Positions 23,700 through 33,012 of a DNA stretch of 57,093 nucleotides are shown in pieces. The translations under genes were made by a program, and so were the position numbers. Origin of the DNA: an uncultured Bacteroidales bacterium (GTDB lineage: Bacteria > Bacteroidota > Bacteroidia > Bacteroidales > Bacteroidaceae); contig CACXLY010000007.1 in assembly GCA_902768605.1 (NCBI GenBank), positions 1 through 57,093 on the forward strand, given 5' to 3'. The notes beneath the pieces are model-generated. The model was not told where the DNA came from. It did not search any database and saw only the letters and a list, made by a program, of their open reading frames with translations. How positions within the stretch are numbered: the first letter of the stretch is position 1; the number at the start of each line of letters is the position of its first letter.

Positions 23700-25043
23700 A
23701 TGAAGACATTTAAGATAGGCGGTGTACATCCCGCAGAAAACAAGCTGTCCGCTGCAAGTCCCATACGCGAGGCGGCTCTGCCAAAGCAGGCAGTCTTCAG
23801 CATGTTCCAGCATATCGGCGCTCCTGCCAAGCCTGTCGTCAAGAAGGGCGACGAGGTGAAGGTCGGCACGTTGCTGGCCGAAGCTGGTGGTTTCGTCAGC
23901 GCTCCCATCCATAGCAGCGTCAGCGGCAAGGTCTCGAAGGTTGACGTAGCCCTCGATGCCAGCGGCACTCGTCGCATGGCAGTTTATGTAGATGTAGAAG
24001 GCGACGAATGGGAAGAGAGCATCGACCGCTCTCCTGCCCTCGTCAAGCTGAGCGACCGTCCCGAACTCGACAGCAAGGCAATCGTTGAGAAGATAAAGAA
24101 CGCCGGCATCGTCGGCATGGGCGGCGCCACATTCCCCTGCCACGTCAAGCTCTCGCCTCCTCCAGGTTGCAAGGCCGAGTGCGTCATCATCAATGCCGTG
24201 GAGTGCGAGCCTTACCTTACGGCCGACCACCGGCTCATGCTCGAACATCCCGAGGAAATCCTTGTCGGCCTGCAGCTCATCATGAAGGCTGTCGGCGTCA
24301 ACAAGGGTTATATCGGCATCGAGAACAACAAGCCCGATGCCATCACATTGATGACTGAAAAGGCGAAAGGCTATCAAGGCATCGAGGTGGTGCCCCTCAA
24401 GGTGAAGTACCCGCAAGGCGGCGAGAAGCAGCTCATTGATGCAGTCATCAGCCGTCAGGTTCCTGCACCTCCTGCCATTCCCATCAACGTGGGAGCGGTC
24501 GTGCAGAACGTCGGCACAGCTTTCGCCATCTATCAGGCTGTCATGAAGAACAAGCCGCTCATCGACCGCATCATCACGGTAACGGGCAAGAGTGTAAAGC
24601 AGCCAAGCAACCTCTTGGCTCGCCTCGGCACTCCCTTCCAGCAACTCATAGACGAATGCGGCGGTCTGCCCGAGGATAGCGGCAAAATCATCGGCGGCGG
24701 CCCCATGATGGGCAAAGCGTTGCTCAGCCTCGACATTCCTATGACGAAAGGCTCAAGCGGTCTGCTCATCATGAACGACAAGGAAGCCCGCCGAGCCCAG
24801 CCCAGCCCTTGCATCCGTTGCGCCAAGTGCGTTAGCGCATGCCCGATGGGATTGGAGCCCTACCTGCTTAGCAAACAAAGCAAGCTGGAGGATTGGGAAG
24901 GCGCCGAGAAGAACGACATCACGAGCTGCATTGAATGCGGCAGTTGCCAGTTCACTTGCCCGAGCCATCGCCCCCTGCTCGACATGATTCGCGTCGGAAA
25001 GTCAACCGTCATGGGTATCATCCGCAGCCGAGCCGCAAAGTAA
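23700..25043 (+). CDS. rnfC: Rnf complex subunit RnfC
   Basis: 447-residue peripheral subunit that carries the NADH/FMN site and two [4Fe-4S] clusters. The N-terminal lipoyl-like segment (about 1-100), the nucleotide-binding region with GMGGATFPCHVKL and NAVECEPYLTADHRLM, an SLBB-type fold, and cluster motifs CIRCAKCVSACPMG (about 372-385) and CIECGSCQFTCPSH are all present. Complete, with no unusual tail. 30 bp of TTGAATATTGAA words separate it from rnfD. Confidence 0.94.
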   Translation: MKTFKIGGVHPAENKLSAASPIREAALPKQAVFSMFQHIGAPAKPVVKKGDEVKVGTLLAEAGGFVSAPIHSSVSGKVSKVDVALDASGTRRMAVYVDVEGDEWEESIDRSPALVKLSDRPELDSKAIVEKIKNAGIVGMGGATFPCHVKLSPPPGCKAECVIINAVECEPYLTADHRLMLEHPEEILVGLQLIMKAVGVNKGYIGIENNKPDAITLMTEKAKGYQGIEVVPLKVKYPQGGEKQLIDAVISRQVPAPPAIPINVGAVVQNVGTAFAIYQAVMKNKPLIDRIITVTGKSVKQPSNLLARLGTPFQQLIDECGGLPEDSGKIIGGGPMMGKALLSLDIPMTKGSSGLLIMNDKEARRAQPSPCIRCAKCVSACPMGLEPYLLSKQSKLEDWEGAEKNDITSCIECGSCQFTCPSHRPLLDMIRVGKSTVMGIIRSRAAK

Positions 25044-25073
25044 TTGAATATTGAATACTGAAAATTGAAAGAT

Positions 25074-26075
25074 ATGGCTAATAGATTAATAATTTCCCTT
25101 TCACCGCATGTTCACGGGGGCGACTCCGTTCAGAAGAACATGTATGGTGTCTGCATCGCACTCGTGCCTGCACTTCTTGCAAGCCTTTGGTTCTTTGGCC
25201 TCGGCGCTGCCATCGTGCTTGCCACTTCGGTGCTCTCTTGCGTCTTCTTCGAGTGGGCCATCACGAAGTTCCTGTTGAAGCGACCCGGCTGTACTATTTG
25301 TGACGGCAGCGCTGTCCTGACAGGTTTGCTGCTGGGCTTCAACCTGCCGAGCAACCTGCCCATCTGGCTCATCATTATCGGCGCCCTCGTGGCCATCGGC
25401 ATCGGCAAGATGACCTTCGGCGGCTTAGGGCAGAACCCCTTCAATCCCGCCCTGGTCGGTCGAGTATTCTTGCTCATCAGCTTCCCCGTGCAGATGACCT
25501 CTTGGCCCGTTGCCGGTCAGCTTACTGCTTATACCGATGCTGAGACGGCTGCCACGCCGCTCTTCATCATGCAGAATGCCATCGCAAGCGGCGACCCCGC
25601 AGAACTTCAGAAACTGCCCGATGCAACTCAGATGCTTATCGGTCAGACGGGAGGTTCGCTGGGTGAGGTCAGCGCTTTACTGCTCCTAATCGGTTGTGCC
25701 TTCATGCTTTGGAAGAAGATTATCACGTGGCACATACCCGTCAGCATCCTCGGCACGGTTGCCGTCTTCTCGGGCATCATGCACATCGTCAACCCGATAT
25801 ATGCCATGCCGCATGTCGTGCTGATGAGTGGCGGCTTGATTCTCGGTGCCTGCTTTATGGCAACGGACTACGTCACCTCGCCTATGACAGGCAAGGGGCA
25901 GCTCATCTATGGTGTCTGCATCGGCTTGTTGACCGTCATCATCCGTAACTGGGGAGCATATCCCGAAGGCATGTCCTTCGCCATTCTCATCATGAATGCC
26001 TTCACGCCTCTCATCAATACATATTGTAAGCCAGAGCGTTTCGGCGAAGTCATCAGAAAGGAGGAAAAGAAATGA
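25074..26075 (+). CDS. rnfD: Rnf complex subunit RnfD
   Basis: Integral membrane subunit of the Rnf pump, 333 residues from ATG 25074 (an ATG three codons earlier is less likely). About nine to ten membrane helices; the covalent-FMN site is DAETAATPLF, where the Thr before Pro takes the flavin. GGLGQNPFNPALVGR and DYVTSPMTGKGQ are family marks. Overlaps rnfG by 4 bp. Confidence 0.93.
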   Translation: MANRLIISLSPHVHGGDSVQKNMYGVCIALVPALLASLWFFGLGAAIVLATSVLSCVFFEWAITKFLLKRPGCTICDGSAVLTGLLLGFNLPSNLPIWLIIIGALVAIGIGKMTFGGLGQNPFNPALVGRVFLLISFPVQMTSWPVAGQLTAYTDAETAATPLFIMQNAIASGDPAELQKLPDATQMLIGQTGGSLGEVSALLLLIGCAFMLWKKIITWHIPVSILGTVAVFSGIMHIVNPIYAMPHVVLMSGGLILGACFMATDYVTSPMTGKGQLIYGVCIGLLTVIIRNWGAYPEGMSFAILIMNAFTPLINTYCKPERFGEVIRKEEKK

Positions 26076-26593
26076 AGAAGCTTAATTCTACGTGGTACAA
26101 TATGGCCCTCGTGCTGACAGGTATCTCGGTTGTTGCCGGTGCCGCCCTCGGCTATGTCAACAGCATTACCGCTCCGACCATTGAGGCGCTCAAGGCTCAG
26201 CAAGAGAAAGAAGCAGAGGAGCAAGTTCTGAACGGTCAAGAAGGAACAGCCGTCAAGTGGACCGACCCGAAAGGTTTCGGCGGACCGCTGACCGTCATGG
26301 TCGGCCTTGCTCCCGACGGCAAGATATTGGGCTACAAGGTGCTCGAGTCGAGCGAAACGCCGGGACTCGGTGCCAAGGCTCAGGATTGGTTCCAGAAGGG
26401 ACAGAAAGGCGACATCATCGGCAAGCAGGCAGGCAATCTGACCGTCAGCAAGGACGGGGGCGAGGTGGATGCCATCACAGCTTCGACCATCACCAGCCGT
26501 GCATTCCTGCGTTGCATTAACGCTGCCTATGAGACGCTTTCAAAGAATAATGCCGACGGGCAGAGCGGCGCAAGCCAACAAGTAAACAATTAA
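26072..26593 (+). CDS. rnfG: Rnf complex subunit RnfG
   Basis: 173-residue subunit anchored by one helix (about 10-30) with a periplasmic flavin domain. The covalent FMN motif is DAITASTITSRA; the usual form is SGAT, so the Gly-Ala pair reads Ala-Ser here, but the Thr acceptor remains. GYKVLESSETPGLGAKAQDWF is typical. Starts within the rnfD stop codon region, indicating coupling. Confidence 0.93.
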   Translation: MKKLNSTWYNMALVLTGISVVAGAALGYVNSITAPTIEALKAQQEKEAEEQVLNGQEGTAVKWTDPKGFGGPLTVMVGLAPDGKILGYKVLESSETPGLGAKAQDWFQKGQKGDIIGKQAGNLTVSKDGGEVDAITASTITSRAFLRCINAAYETLSKNNADGQSGASQQVNN

Positions 26594-26665
26594 AGATGAA
26601 TCCTTCATCTTAATTCTTAATTCTTCATTTATTATATATTATATAATGTATAGGAGGAAACTGAA

Positions 26666-27247
26666 ATGAATAACATGAAAGTCCTGCTTAACGGCATCAT
26701 AAAGGAGAACCCCACGTTTGTGCTCCTGCTTGGCATGTGTCCGACGCTCGGAACGACCAGCAGTGCCATAAACGGCCTCTCGATGGGACTTGCCACGATG
26801 GCTGTCCTCATCTTCTCCAACCTCATCATATCGCTCATCAAGAACCTGATTCCCGACAAGGTGCGCATTCCCTCGTTCATCGTGGTGATTGCGTCCCTCG
26901 TGACAATCCTGCAGATGCTCATCAAGGCCTACGCCCCCGAAGTGGACAAGAGCCTCGGCCTCTTCATCCCGCTTATCGTGGTGAACTGCATCATCTTGGG
27001 TCGTGCAGAAGCTTTTGCAGCCAAGAACGGCGTGGTGAGCAGCATCTTCGACGGCATCGGCATGGGTATCGGCTTCACCATTGCTCTTACCCTTCTGGGC
27101 GCTGTCCGCGAGTTGCTGGGCACGGGAAAGGTTTTCGACACGACGCTCTTCCCCGAGAGCTACGGAGCCCTTGTCTTTGTACTTGCCCCCGGAGCCTTCA
27201 TCGCGCTCGGCTATCTCATTGCGATAATGAATAAAATTAAGAATTAA
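26666..27247 (+). CDS. rnfE: Rnf complex subunit RnfE
   Basis: 193-residue integral membrane subunit of Rnf, homologous to NqrD, with six membrane helices and the conserved NPTFVLLLGMCPTLGTTSS and INCIILGRAEAFA-type segments (here VNCIILGRAEAFAAKNG). Preceded by a strong AGGAGG ribosome site 11 bp before the ATG, unusual in this window. A 70-bp gap with TTAATTCTTAA words separates it from rnfG. Confidence 0.94.
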   Translation: MNNMKVLLNGIIKENPTFVLLLGMCPTLGTTSSAINGLSMGLATMAVLIFSNLIISLIKNLIPDKVRIPSFIVVIASLVTILQMLIKAYAPEVDKSLGLFIPLIVVNCIILGRAEAFAAKNGVVSSIFDGIGMGIGFTIALTLLGAVRELLGTGKVFDTTLFPESYGALVFVLAPGAFIALGYLIAIMNKIKN

Positions 27248-27308
27248 AAAGAAGAAAGAAGAATTACTCTTAACTCTTAATTCTTAACTCTTAATTAAAG
27301 ACACAACT

Positions 27309-27929
27309 ATGGCATACATACTTATTTTCATCACGGCAATCTTTGTCAACAACATTGTCTTGTCGCAGTTTCTGGGCATTTGTCCCTTCCTTGGAGTCAG
27401 CAAGAAAGTTGATTCCGCCCTTGGCATGGGAGCAGCGGTAGCTTTTGTGCTCACGCTCGCCACCATCGTCACCTATCTCATTCAGACGTATGTGCTTAAT
27501 GCTTTCGGCCTCGAGTACCTGCAGACGATTGCCTTCATCCTGGTGATTGCAGCTCTTGTGCAGATGGTTGAGATTATCCTGAAGAAGAGCGCACCTGCGC
27601 TTTACCAAGCGCTTGGCGTTTTCCTGCCGCTCATCACGACCAACTGCTGCATCCTTGGCGTAGCCATTCTCGTGGCAAACGGCACCTATGCGACGCAAGG
27701 CCTCGAGCCCAATCTGCTGACCGGCGTCGTCTTCGCCATCAGCACGGCCATCGGCTTTGCCTTGGCACTCGTCGTCTTTGCAGGCATTCGCGAGCAACTG
27801 GCCATGATGGACGTGCCCAAAGGCCTTCAGGGCATGAGCATCGCCCTCATTACCGCCGGTCTTCTCGCCATGGCTTTTATGGGCTTCAGCGGCGTAGATA
27901 ACGGACTGAAAGTGCTGTTCGGGCTGTAA
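27309..27929 (+). CDS. rnfA: Rnf complex subunit RnfA
   Basis: 206-residue integral membrane subunit homologous to NqrE, six helices, topologically inverted relative to RnfE. NNIVLSQFLGICPFLGVSKK and TTNCCILGVAILVANG are the paired family motifs, including the Cys that ligates the intramembrane Fe-S cluster in Rnf/Nqr. Last gene of the rnf operon; a 60-bp gap of CTTAACTCTTAATT words precedes it. Confidence 0.94.
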   Translation: MAYILIFITAIFVNNIVLSQFLGICPFLGVSKKVDSALGMGAAVAFVLTLATIVTYLIQTYVLNAFGLEYLQTIAFILVIAALVQMVEIILKKSAPALYQALGVFLPLITTNCCILGVAILVANGTYATQGLEPNLLTGVVFAISTAIGFALALVVFAGIREQLAMMDVPKGLQGMSIALITAGLLAMAFMGFSGVDNGLKVLFGL

Positions 27930-28080
27930 CAGACCTCCAAAGCCCCCTCAGAGACCCCCTCTGACTCCCCCTCTAAGGGGAGAAAATAAGAGACCCCCTC
28001 TAAGGGGAGAAAATAAATAGTAAATCATCAAATAGTAAATAAATCGTAAATTGTAAATAGTAAAATAGTAAATAAACAAG
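27930..28080. repeat. CCCCCTCTAAGGGGAG and TAGTAAAT word repeats
   Basis: Two copies of CCCCCTCTAAGGGGAGAAAATAA (palindromic core CCCCTCTAAGGGG) followed by a run of AATAGTAAAT words up to the galE start. No promoter is visible in it. Confidence 0.7.
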
Positions 28081-29094
28081 ATGAACATTCTATTAACAGG
28101 TGGTGCAGGCTACATTGGGAGTCACACCCTCATCGAGTTAGACAAGGCTGGCCACAGCGTCGTAGTCGTTGATAACTTCTACAACTCTCAGCCCGAAGCC
28201 ATCCGTCGCGTCGAGCAAATCATCGGCCACAAGGTCATCTTCGTCGAAGCCGACATTCGCGACCGCGCAGCTATGGATAAGGTATTCACAGAGCACAAGA
28301 TTGATGCCGTCATCAACTTCGCTGGCCTGAAAGCCGTCGGCGAATCCGTTGCCAAGCCCCTCATGTACTACGAAACGAACATGAACGGCGTATTCGTCCT
28401 CGTTGACGTCATGCAGAAGCACGGATGCAAGAACATCATCTTCTCCAGCAGCGCAACCGTTTACGGCGACCCTGCCATCATCCCCATCACCGAGGAATGT
28501 CCCAAAGGTCAGTGCACGAACCCTTACGGCTGGACGAAGTCGATGATTGAGCAGGTGCTGATGGACGTTCAGAAGGCCGACCCCGAATGGAACGTCGTGC
28601 TGCTTCGCTACTTCAACCCCATCGGCGCTCACGAATCGGGCCTCATCGGCGAGAACCCCAACGGCATCCCCAACAACCTGATGCCCTACATCACGCAGAC
28701 CGCCATCGGCATCCGCAAAGAACTCGGCGTCTTTGGTGACGACTATGACACGCACGACGGGACGGGCGTTCGCGACTACATCCACGTCGTAGACCTCGCC
28801 AACGGACATGTCTGCGCGCTCAAAGCCATCCAAGAAAACAAGGGCCTCGCCATCTACAACCTCGGCACGGGCCACGGCTACAGCGTCCTCGACGTCGTGA
28901 AAGCCTTCGAGAAGGCCAACGGCCTGAAGGTGCCCTACGCCATCAAGCCGCGCCGCCCGGGCGACATCGCCACCTGCTATTGCGACCCCGCCAAGGCAAA
29001 GCGCGAGCTGGGCTGGGAAGCAAAGTTCGGCATCGAAGAGATGTGCCGCGACTCGTGGCGCTTCCAGAAGAACAATCCAAACGGATACGAATAA
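28081..29094 (+). CDS. galE: UDP-glucose 4-epimerase
   Basis: Interconverts UDP-glucose and UDP-galactose in the cytoplasm (Leloir pathway and surface-sugar supply). 337 residues, the usual GalE length. NAD-binding GGAGYIGSHT (7-16), SSSATVYG, catalytic YGWTK and the substrate segment RYFNPIGAHESGLIGE are all intact. Only 25 bp separate it from the first C10 protease gene, with no promoter visible, so they may share a transcript. Confidence 0.95.
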   Translation: MNILLTGGAGYIGSHTLIELDKAGHSVVVVDNFYNSQPEAIRRVEQIIGHKVIFVEADIRDRAAMDKVFTEHKIDAVINFAGLKAVGESVAKPLMYYETNMNGVFVLVDVMQKHGCKNIIFSSSATVYGDPAIIPITEECPKGQCTNPYGWTKSMIEQVLMDVQKADPEWNVVLLRYFNPIGAHESGLIGENPNGIPNNLMPYITQTAIGIRKELGVFGDDYDTHDGTGVRDYIHVVDLANGHVCALKAIQENKGLAIYNLGTGHGYSVLDVVKAFEKANGLKVPYAIKPRRPGDIATCYCDPAKAKRELGWEAKFGIEEMCRDSWRFQKNNPNGYE

Positions 29095-29119
29095 TACAAA
29101 CAACTAAATAACCTTAGAA

Positions 29120-32100
29120 ATGAAGCGATTAACTATCTCTTTCTTGACGCTCTGCTTTGCACTTATCGTAGCGGCAGAGCCAATCGGCAAGCGTGCTGCA
29201 CTCTACACGGCAAAGGCGTACATGCTTGCCAAGGGCAAAAGCATAAGCCAGAACCAAACTCCCTTCAAGGCCTCCAGCAATGGAGTGACCCAGCAGAACG
29301 GCGAGGAGAATGCCTACTACTATGTCTTCAATGCTGGCGGCAACGACGGCTACGTCATCGTATCGGGCGACGACCGCGTGGAGCCTATTCTCGGCTACGT
29401 GGACCAAGGCTCGTTCGACCCGGAGAACATTCCCGAGAACATGCGAGCCATGCTGCAGATGTATGCTGATGAGATTAAGTTCGTCATCGACAACGACATC
29501 CAGCAGGACGACCCCATCATCAAGAAGCGCAGCAAGGTATCTGGCACGAGGCATAGCGTCGGCGAGATCCTGACAACGCGTTGGAACCAGGGAAAGCCCT
29601 ACAACATCACTTGTCCCGACTACTACAAGGAGGACGACGAGAAGGAGACCACGGCACTTCCCAAGAGGAGCGGCCCCGCAACGGGTTGCACCGCCACGGC
29701 GATGGCTCAGGTGATGTACTTCTACAAATATCCCGAGAAGACGAAAAAGATTATTCCCGGATATTCCCTCACCTACACTTCAAAGAAAAACGGTTCGCAA
29801 AAGACGACCACTCTCCCATCCATTCCGAGGAGCGTCATCAAGTGGGACGACATGCAGGACATCTATGAGTGGGAAGACAATCACGTGGCCAATGCTCAAG
29901 ACTCCGCAGTCGCCAACCTCATGCGCTATTGCGGTCAAGCCGTAAACATGCATTACGGCCCCTCTTCCGGCGCCAATTTCAGTGCCGAAGCCTACATCGA
30001 CTACTTTGGCTATGACCAAAGAGCATGGGTGGGCGAGCGTCGCGACTTTAGCATCGACGATTGGTTCGATTTGATTTACAACGAGATAAGCCAAGGCTAT
30101 CCCGTCCTGATGTCAGGTTTCTCGTCGGGTGGTGGCCATGCCTTCGTGCTGGATGGCTTCGATGGCGACAACCTCTTCCACCTCAATTGGGGATGGGGCG
30201 GCGGCAGCAACGGCTGGTTCCTCGTCGGCATCCTCAACCCGGGCGACAACAGCGGCATCGGTGCGAGCAGCAGCAGCGACGGCTATAGCATGAGCCAGCG
30301 CGCACTCTTCAACCTTCGCCTCCCCGGCACTCCCAAGTCTGAGGGCTATCTCTCCATCAGCGACGTGACCCTCATCAACTCAAGCATCAAGGCAAAGTTC
30401 ACCAACAGGACAGGTTCCACTAATGGCTTCCATACCGGCATCGTGACGATTAAAGAGAACGGCGAGCTGGAGCTGGTTGGCACGAAGCTGAACATCCCGA
30501 GCATGACAAATGGCAGTTCGCAGACAAAGACATTCCAGATAGCAGGCAAGCTCCCCGAAGGCACCTACAAGCTCTCCCCAGCCAGCAAGCCCGCGAAAAG
30601 CGAGGAGTGGCAAGCTGAGTACGACTTCCAAAACCAATACATCGAAGCCGTCGTGGACAGCGAGGGAGCAGTCGTCCTGAACATGAAGAGCCCCATCCCG
30701 ACCTACGAAAGCATCAGCATCGACACCATCACCTTCCCCGGCACACGCATCGCAGGGCAGAACCAGGAAGTCAAAGTCACGTTCCGCAACGAGGGCAAGG
30801 AGTACTACAAGACCATCTACCTCTTGGCAAGCAAGACGCAAGAAAAGATCTATGCCAAGAGCAAGTCCCAAGTTGCCATTCATGCCGGAGAGACGCTCGA
30901 CATCTCATTCTTCTTCAAGCCCGAAGAGACAGGCACCTATAACCTCTGGTTCGCAACAGACGAAAAGGGCAACAACGTGATTGGAGAGGGTACGATGGAG
31001 GTCATCACGGAAGCAGAAGCCGTCAAGGCCAGTCTCACCGTCACCGAATACAAGATTACCAATCTCGTCAACGGATTTGTTTACGGCAATCGCCTTGTCG
31101 GTCAGGCAAAAGTCAGGAACAACAAGAACACCGATTTCCATGGCCGCTTCCGCTTGACCATTTGGGTACAGTACGGCGGTTCGGGTTCCGCATGGGGCGG
31201 TTCGAGCCGAACCTACGACACGGATATCCTTGCCGGCAAGGTGGCGACCGTTGACTTCTCGTTCGAGGACCTCAGCGAGAACAACAAGTACTACATCTCA
31301 GCCTCCTATGTCGACCAGGACGGCGAGTTGGGCAATGGCGGCGTTTGGGACCTCGGCGGCTGGACCATGAAGCCCGGACTGGCCATGTGGAAGAACGACG
31401 GCTCAGTAACGGGCAAGGAATACAAGTCGTCGATGACCACATCAGTCAGCGTTTGCGGCATATATGCCGATTGCAGCAGGAAAATCAACCGCATGTCGCC
31501 CAACAAGAACCCCAACACCATCTACGCCTTCGGCGAGCAAATGGTGCCGCCCGCCACGCTCACAGAATCGAACCTCGTGCACGGCAAGTACGCCAGCCAC
31601 ATCAACCTCTTTAGCGGCGAGCCGTATTACCTGCCCACGACCTTCAGGGCCGACAGCGCATCCTTCACCTACACCTTCCCCGCGACGGAAGCCGGAACCG
31701 GATGGCACGCCATCACCATGCCCTTCGAGGCGGACTCCATCTTCCTCGACGACGCACCCGTCACCCTCGACGACACCCTCAAGCACTTCTGGATCTACGA
31801 GTTCGTCATGGAGGGATATAGCGGCGAGGTAGTCTTCAAGCCGGCAACCCATCTGCGCGGCGGCACGCCCTACATCATCGCAGGCGACGCCACGATGGCC
31901 GGACGCTCCGTCGTCTTCCGCTCACTCGGCGTGCCCTTCTACAAGTCGGGCTCCGACAAGATGGTCGTCACGTCGGCTAACTACAAGTTCCACGGCAACA
32001 CCTATGCCCCCAAGCTCAAGAACATCTACGTCCTGAACGGCGAGGGCACAGCCTTCGAGTACACCACCACCATCACGGAGCTCGAAGCCATGGCATCCTA

Positions 32101-32839
32101 CTTCACGACGGTGCTGCCCGACAGCGTGGCCCCCGCCTCCATCATACTGCCCGACGTACCCGTCCTTCCCATTCGTGAGGCGACGCTCGACGAGATGGCA
32201 TCCGAGCCCGTCATCAGCGGCACATACGACCTGCTGACCCTCAAGCGCACATTCGAGGCAGGGCTCAACACCATCTGCCTGCCCTTCCAGGTGGACGACG
32301 TCGCAGCCATCTTCGGAGAGGGCGCACAGGCCTATGAGTTCTACGGACTGACGGGGAGCGACTTAGACTTCGTCAAGACAGAGAGCCTCGCAGCTGGCGT
32401 GCCCTACATCATCAGTCTGCCGGAAGCCATCGCGGACGACATCGTGCTCGCCAACGTCACCATCGACGAAGCAAACATCCAGGCAGGGAGCGTCGACAAA
32501 TACGGTACAAGCTTCCGCGGCACGTTCACGCTCACCAGCTACGACACGTCCTCGACGGGACTGCGCAGGCTCAATGCCGACGGCACGCTCACAGGGCTGA
32601 GCCCCGACGAACTCGTCTACGGCTTCCGTGCCGTCTTCTACATACCGACGGACGGAGAGGCATCGGTTCGGCTCTATGACGACGTGACGGGCATCGCCGC
32701 TCCCCTTGGCGAAACGGCAACAGGAACCGTTTACAACCTTGCCGGACAAAAGCTGAGCCATCCGCAATCCGCAATCCGCAATTCGCAATTGCGCAGAGGC
32801 GTTTACATCACGGGCGGCAAGAAGATAATCAAGAAATAA
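29120..32839 (+). CDS. Secreted C10 (streptopain-like) cysteine protease, copy 1
   Basis: 1239 residues. Signal peptide MKRLTISFLTLCFALIVAAE, then a Spi-type propeptide/inhibitor (about 20-120, EPIGKRAALYTAKAYMLAKGK; YVIVSGDDRVEPILGY), then a C10 peptidase with Cys190 (ATGCTATAMAQVMYFYKYP), His340 (GGGHAFVLDGFDGDNLFHLNWGWGG) and the NWGWGG loop. After about residue 400 come Ig-like and beta domains, including two copies of a WxxICLPF/TPYII module common in Prevotella secreted proteins. It ends NLAGQKL...RGVYITGGKKIIKK, a T9SS-like sorting tail. The tail is split by SHPQSAIRNSQL, a GCAATCC word repeat in frame (about 32756-32795). Probably a surface or secreted protease; target unknown. Confidence 0.9.
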   Translation: MKRLTISFLTLCFALIVAAEPIGKRAALYTAKAYMLAKGKSISQNQTPFKASSNGVTQQNGEENAYYYVFNAGGNDGYVIVSGDDRVEPILGYVDQGSFDPENIPENMRAMLQMYADEIKFVIDNDIQQDDPIIKKRSKVSGTRHSVGEILTTRWNQGKPYNITCPDYYKEDDEKETTALPKRSGPATGCTATAMAQVMYFYKYPEKTKKIIPGYSLTYTSKKNGSQKTTTLPSIPRSVIKWDDMQDIYEWEDNHVANAQDSAVANLMRYCGQAVNMHYGPSSGANFSAEAYIDYFGYDQRAWVGERRDFSIDDWFDLIYNEISQGYPVLMSGFSSGGGHAFVLDGFDGDNLFHLNWGWGGGSNGWFLVGILNPGDNSGIGASSSSDGYSMSQRALFNLRLPGTPKSEGYLSISDVTLINSSIKAKFTNRTGSTNGFHTGIVTIKENGELELVGTKLNIPSMTNGSSQTKTFQIAGKLPEGTYKLSPASKPAKSEEWQAEYDFQNQYIEAVVDSEGAVVLNMKSPIPTYESISIDTITFPGTRIAGQNQEVKVTFRNEGKEYYKTIYLLASKTQEKIYAKSKSQVAIHAGETLDISFFFKPEETGTYNLWFATDEKGNNVIGEGTMEVITEAEAVKASLTVTEYKITNLVNGFVYGNRLVGQAKVRNNKNTDFHGRFRLTIWVQYGGSGSAWGGSSRTYDTDILAGKVATVDFSFEDLSENNKYYISASYVDQDGELGNGGVWDLGGWTMKPGLAMWKNDGSVTGKEYKSSMTTSVSVCGIYADCSRKINRMSPNKNPNTIYAFGEQMVPPATLTESNLVHGKYASHINLFSGEPYYLPTTFRADSASFTYTFPATEAGTGWHAITMPFEADSIFLDDAPVTLDDTLKHFWIYEFVMEGYSGEVVFKPATHLRGGTPYIIAGDATMAGRSVVFRSLGVPFYKSGSDKMVVTSANYKFHGNTYAPKLKNIYVLNGEGTAFEYTTTITELEAMASYFTTVLPDSVAPASIILPDVPVLPIREATLDEMASEPVISGTYDLLTLKRTFEAGLNTICLPFQVDDVAAIFGEGAQAYEFYGLTGSDLDFVKTESLAAGVPYIISLPEAIADDIVLANVTIDEANIQAGSVDKYGTSFRGTFTLTSYDTSSTGLRRLNADGTLTGLSPDELVYGFRAVFYIPTDGEASVRLYDDVTGIAAPLGETATGTVYNLAGQKLSHPQSAIRNSQLRRGVYITGGKKIIKK

Positions 32840-32858
32840 GAATTGAGCAAACTAAGAG

Positions 32859-32894
32859 CGAACCCTGCCACTTCGGCGGGGTTCGTTTGTTTTG
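32859..32894 (+). terminator. Terminator of C10 protease copy 1
   Basis: CGAACCCTGCC (32859-32869) pairs with GGCGGGGTTCG (32875-32885), then TTTGTTTTG. Confidence 0.75.
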
Positions 32895-32951
32895 TTAATA
32901 AGCCGATGTTGCTGAAAAAAAACATCATCGCAACAATTATTCCGCGTTTTA

Positions 32952-32983
32952 TTTGTAGCTTCCTTCAAAAAAATGTAACTTTG
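32952..32983 (+). promoter_or_regulatory. Promoter of C10 protease copy 2
   Basis: TTTG (32952-32955), 20 bp, TAACTTTG (32976-32983). The predicted transcript start near 32990 supports the ATG at 33013 rather than the one at 32992. Confidence 0.75.
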
Positions 32984-33012
32984 CAGCGCGATTGAATAAA
33001 ACTGACAACAAA

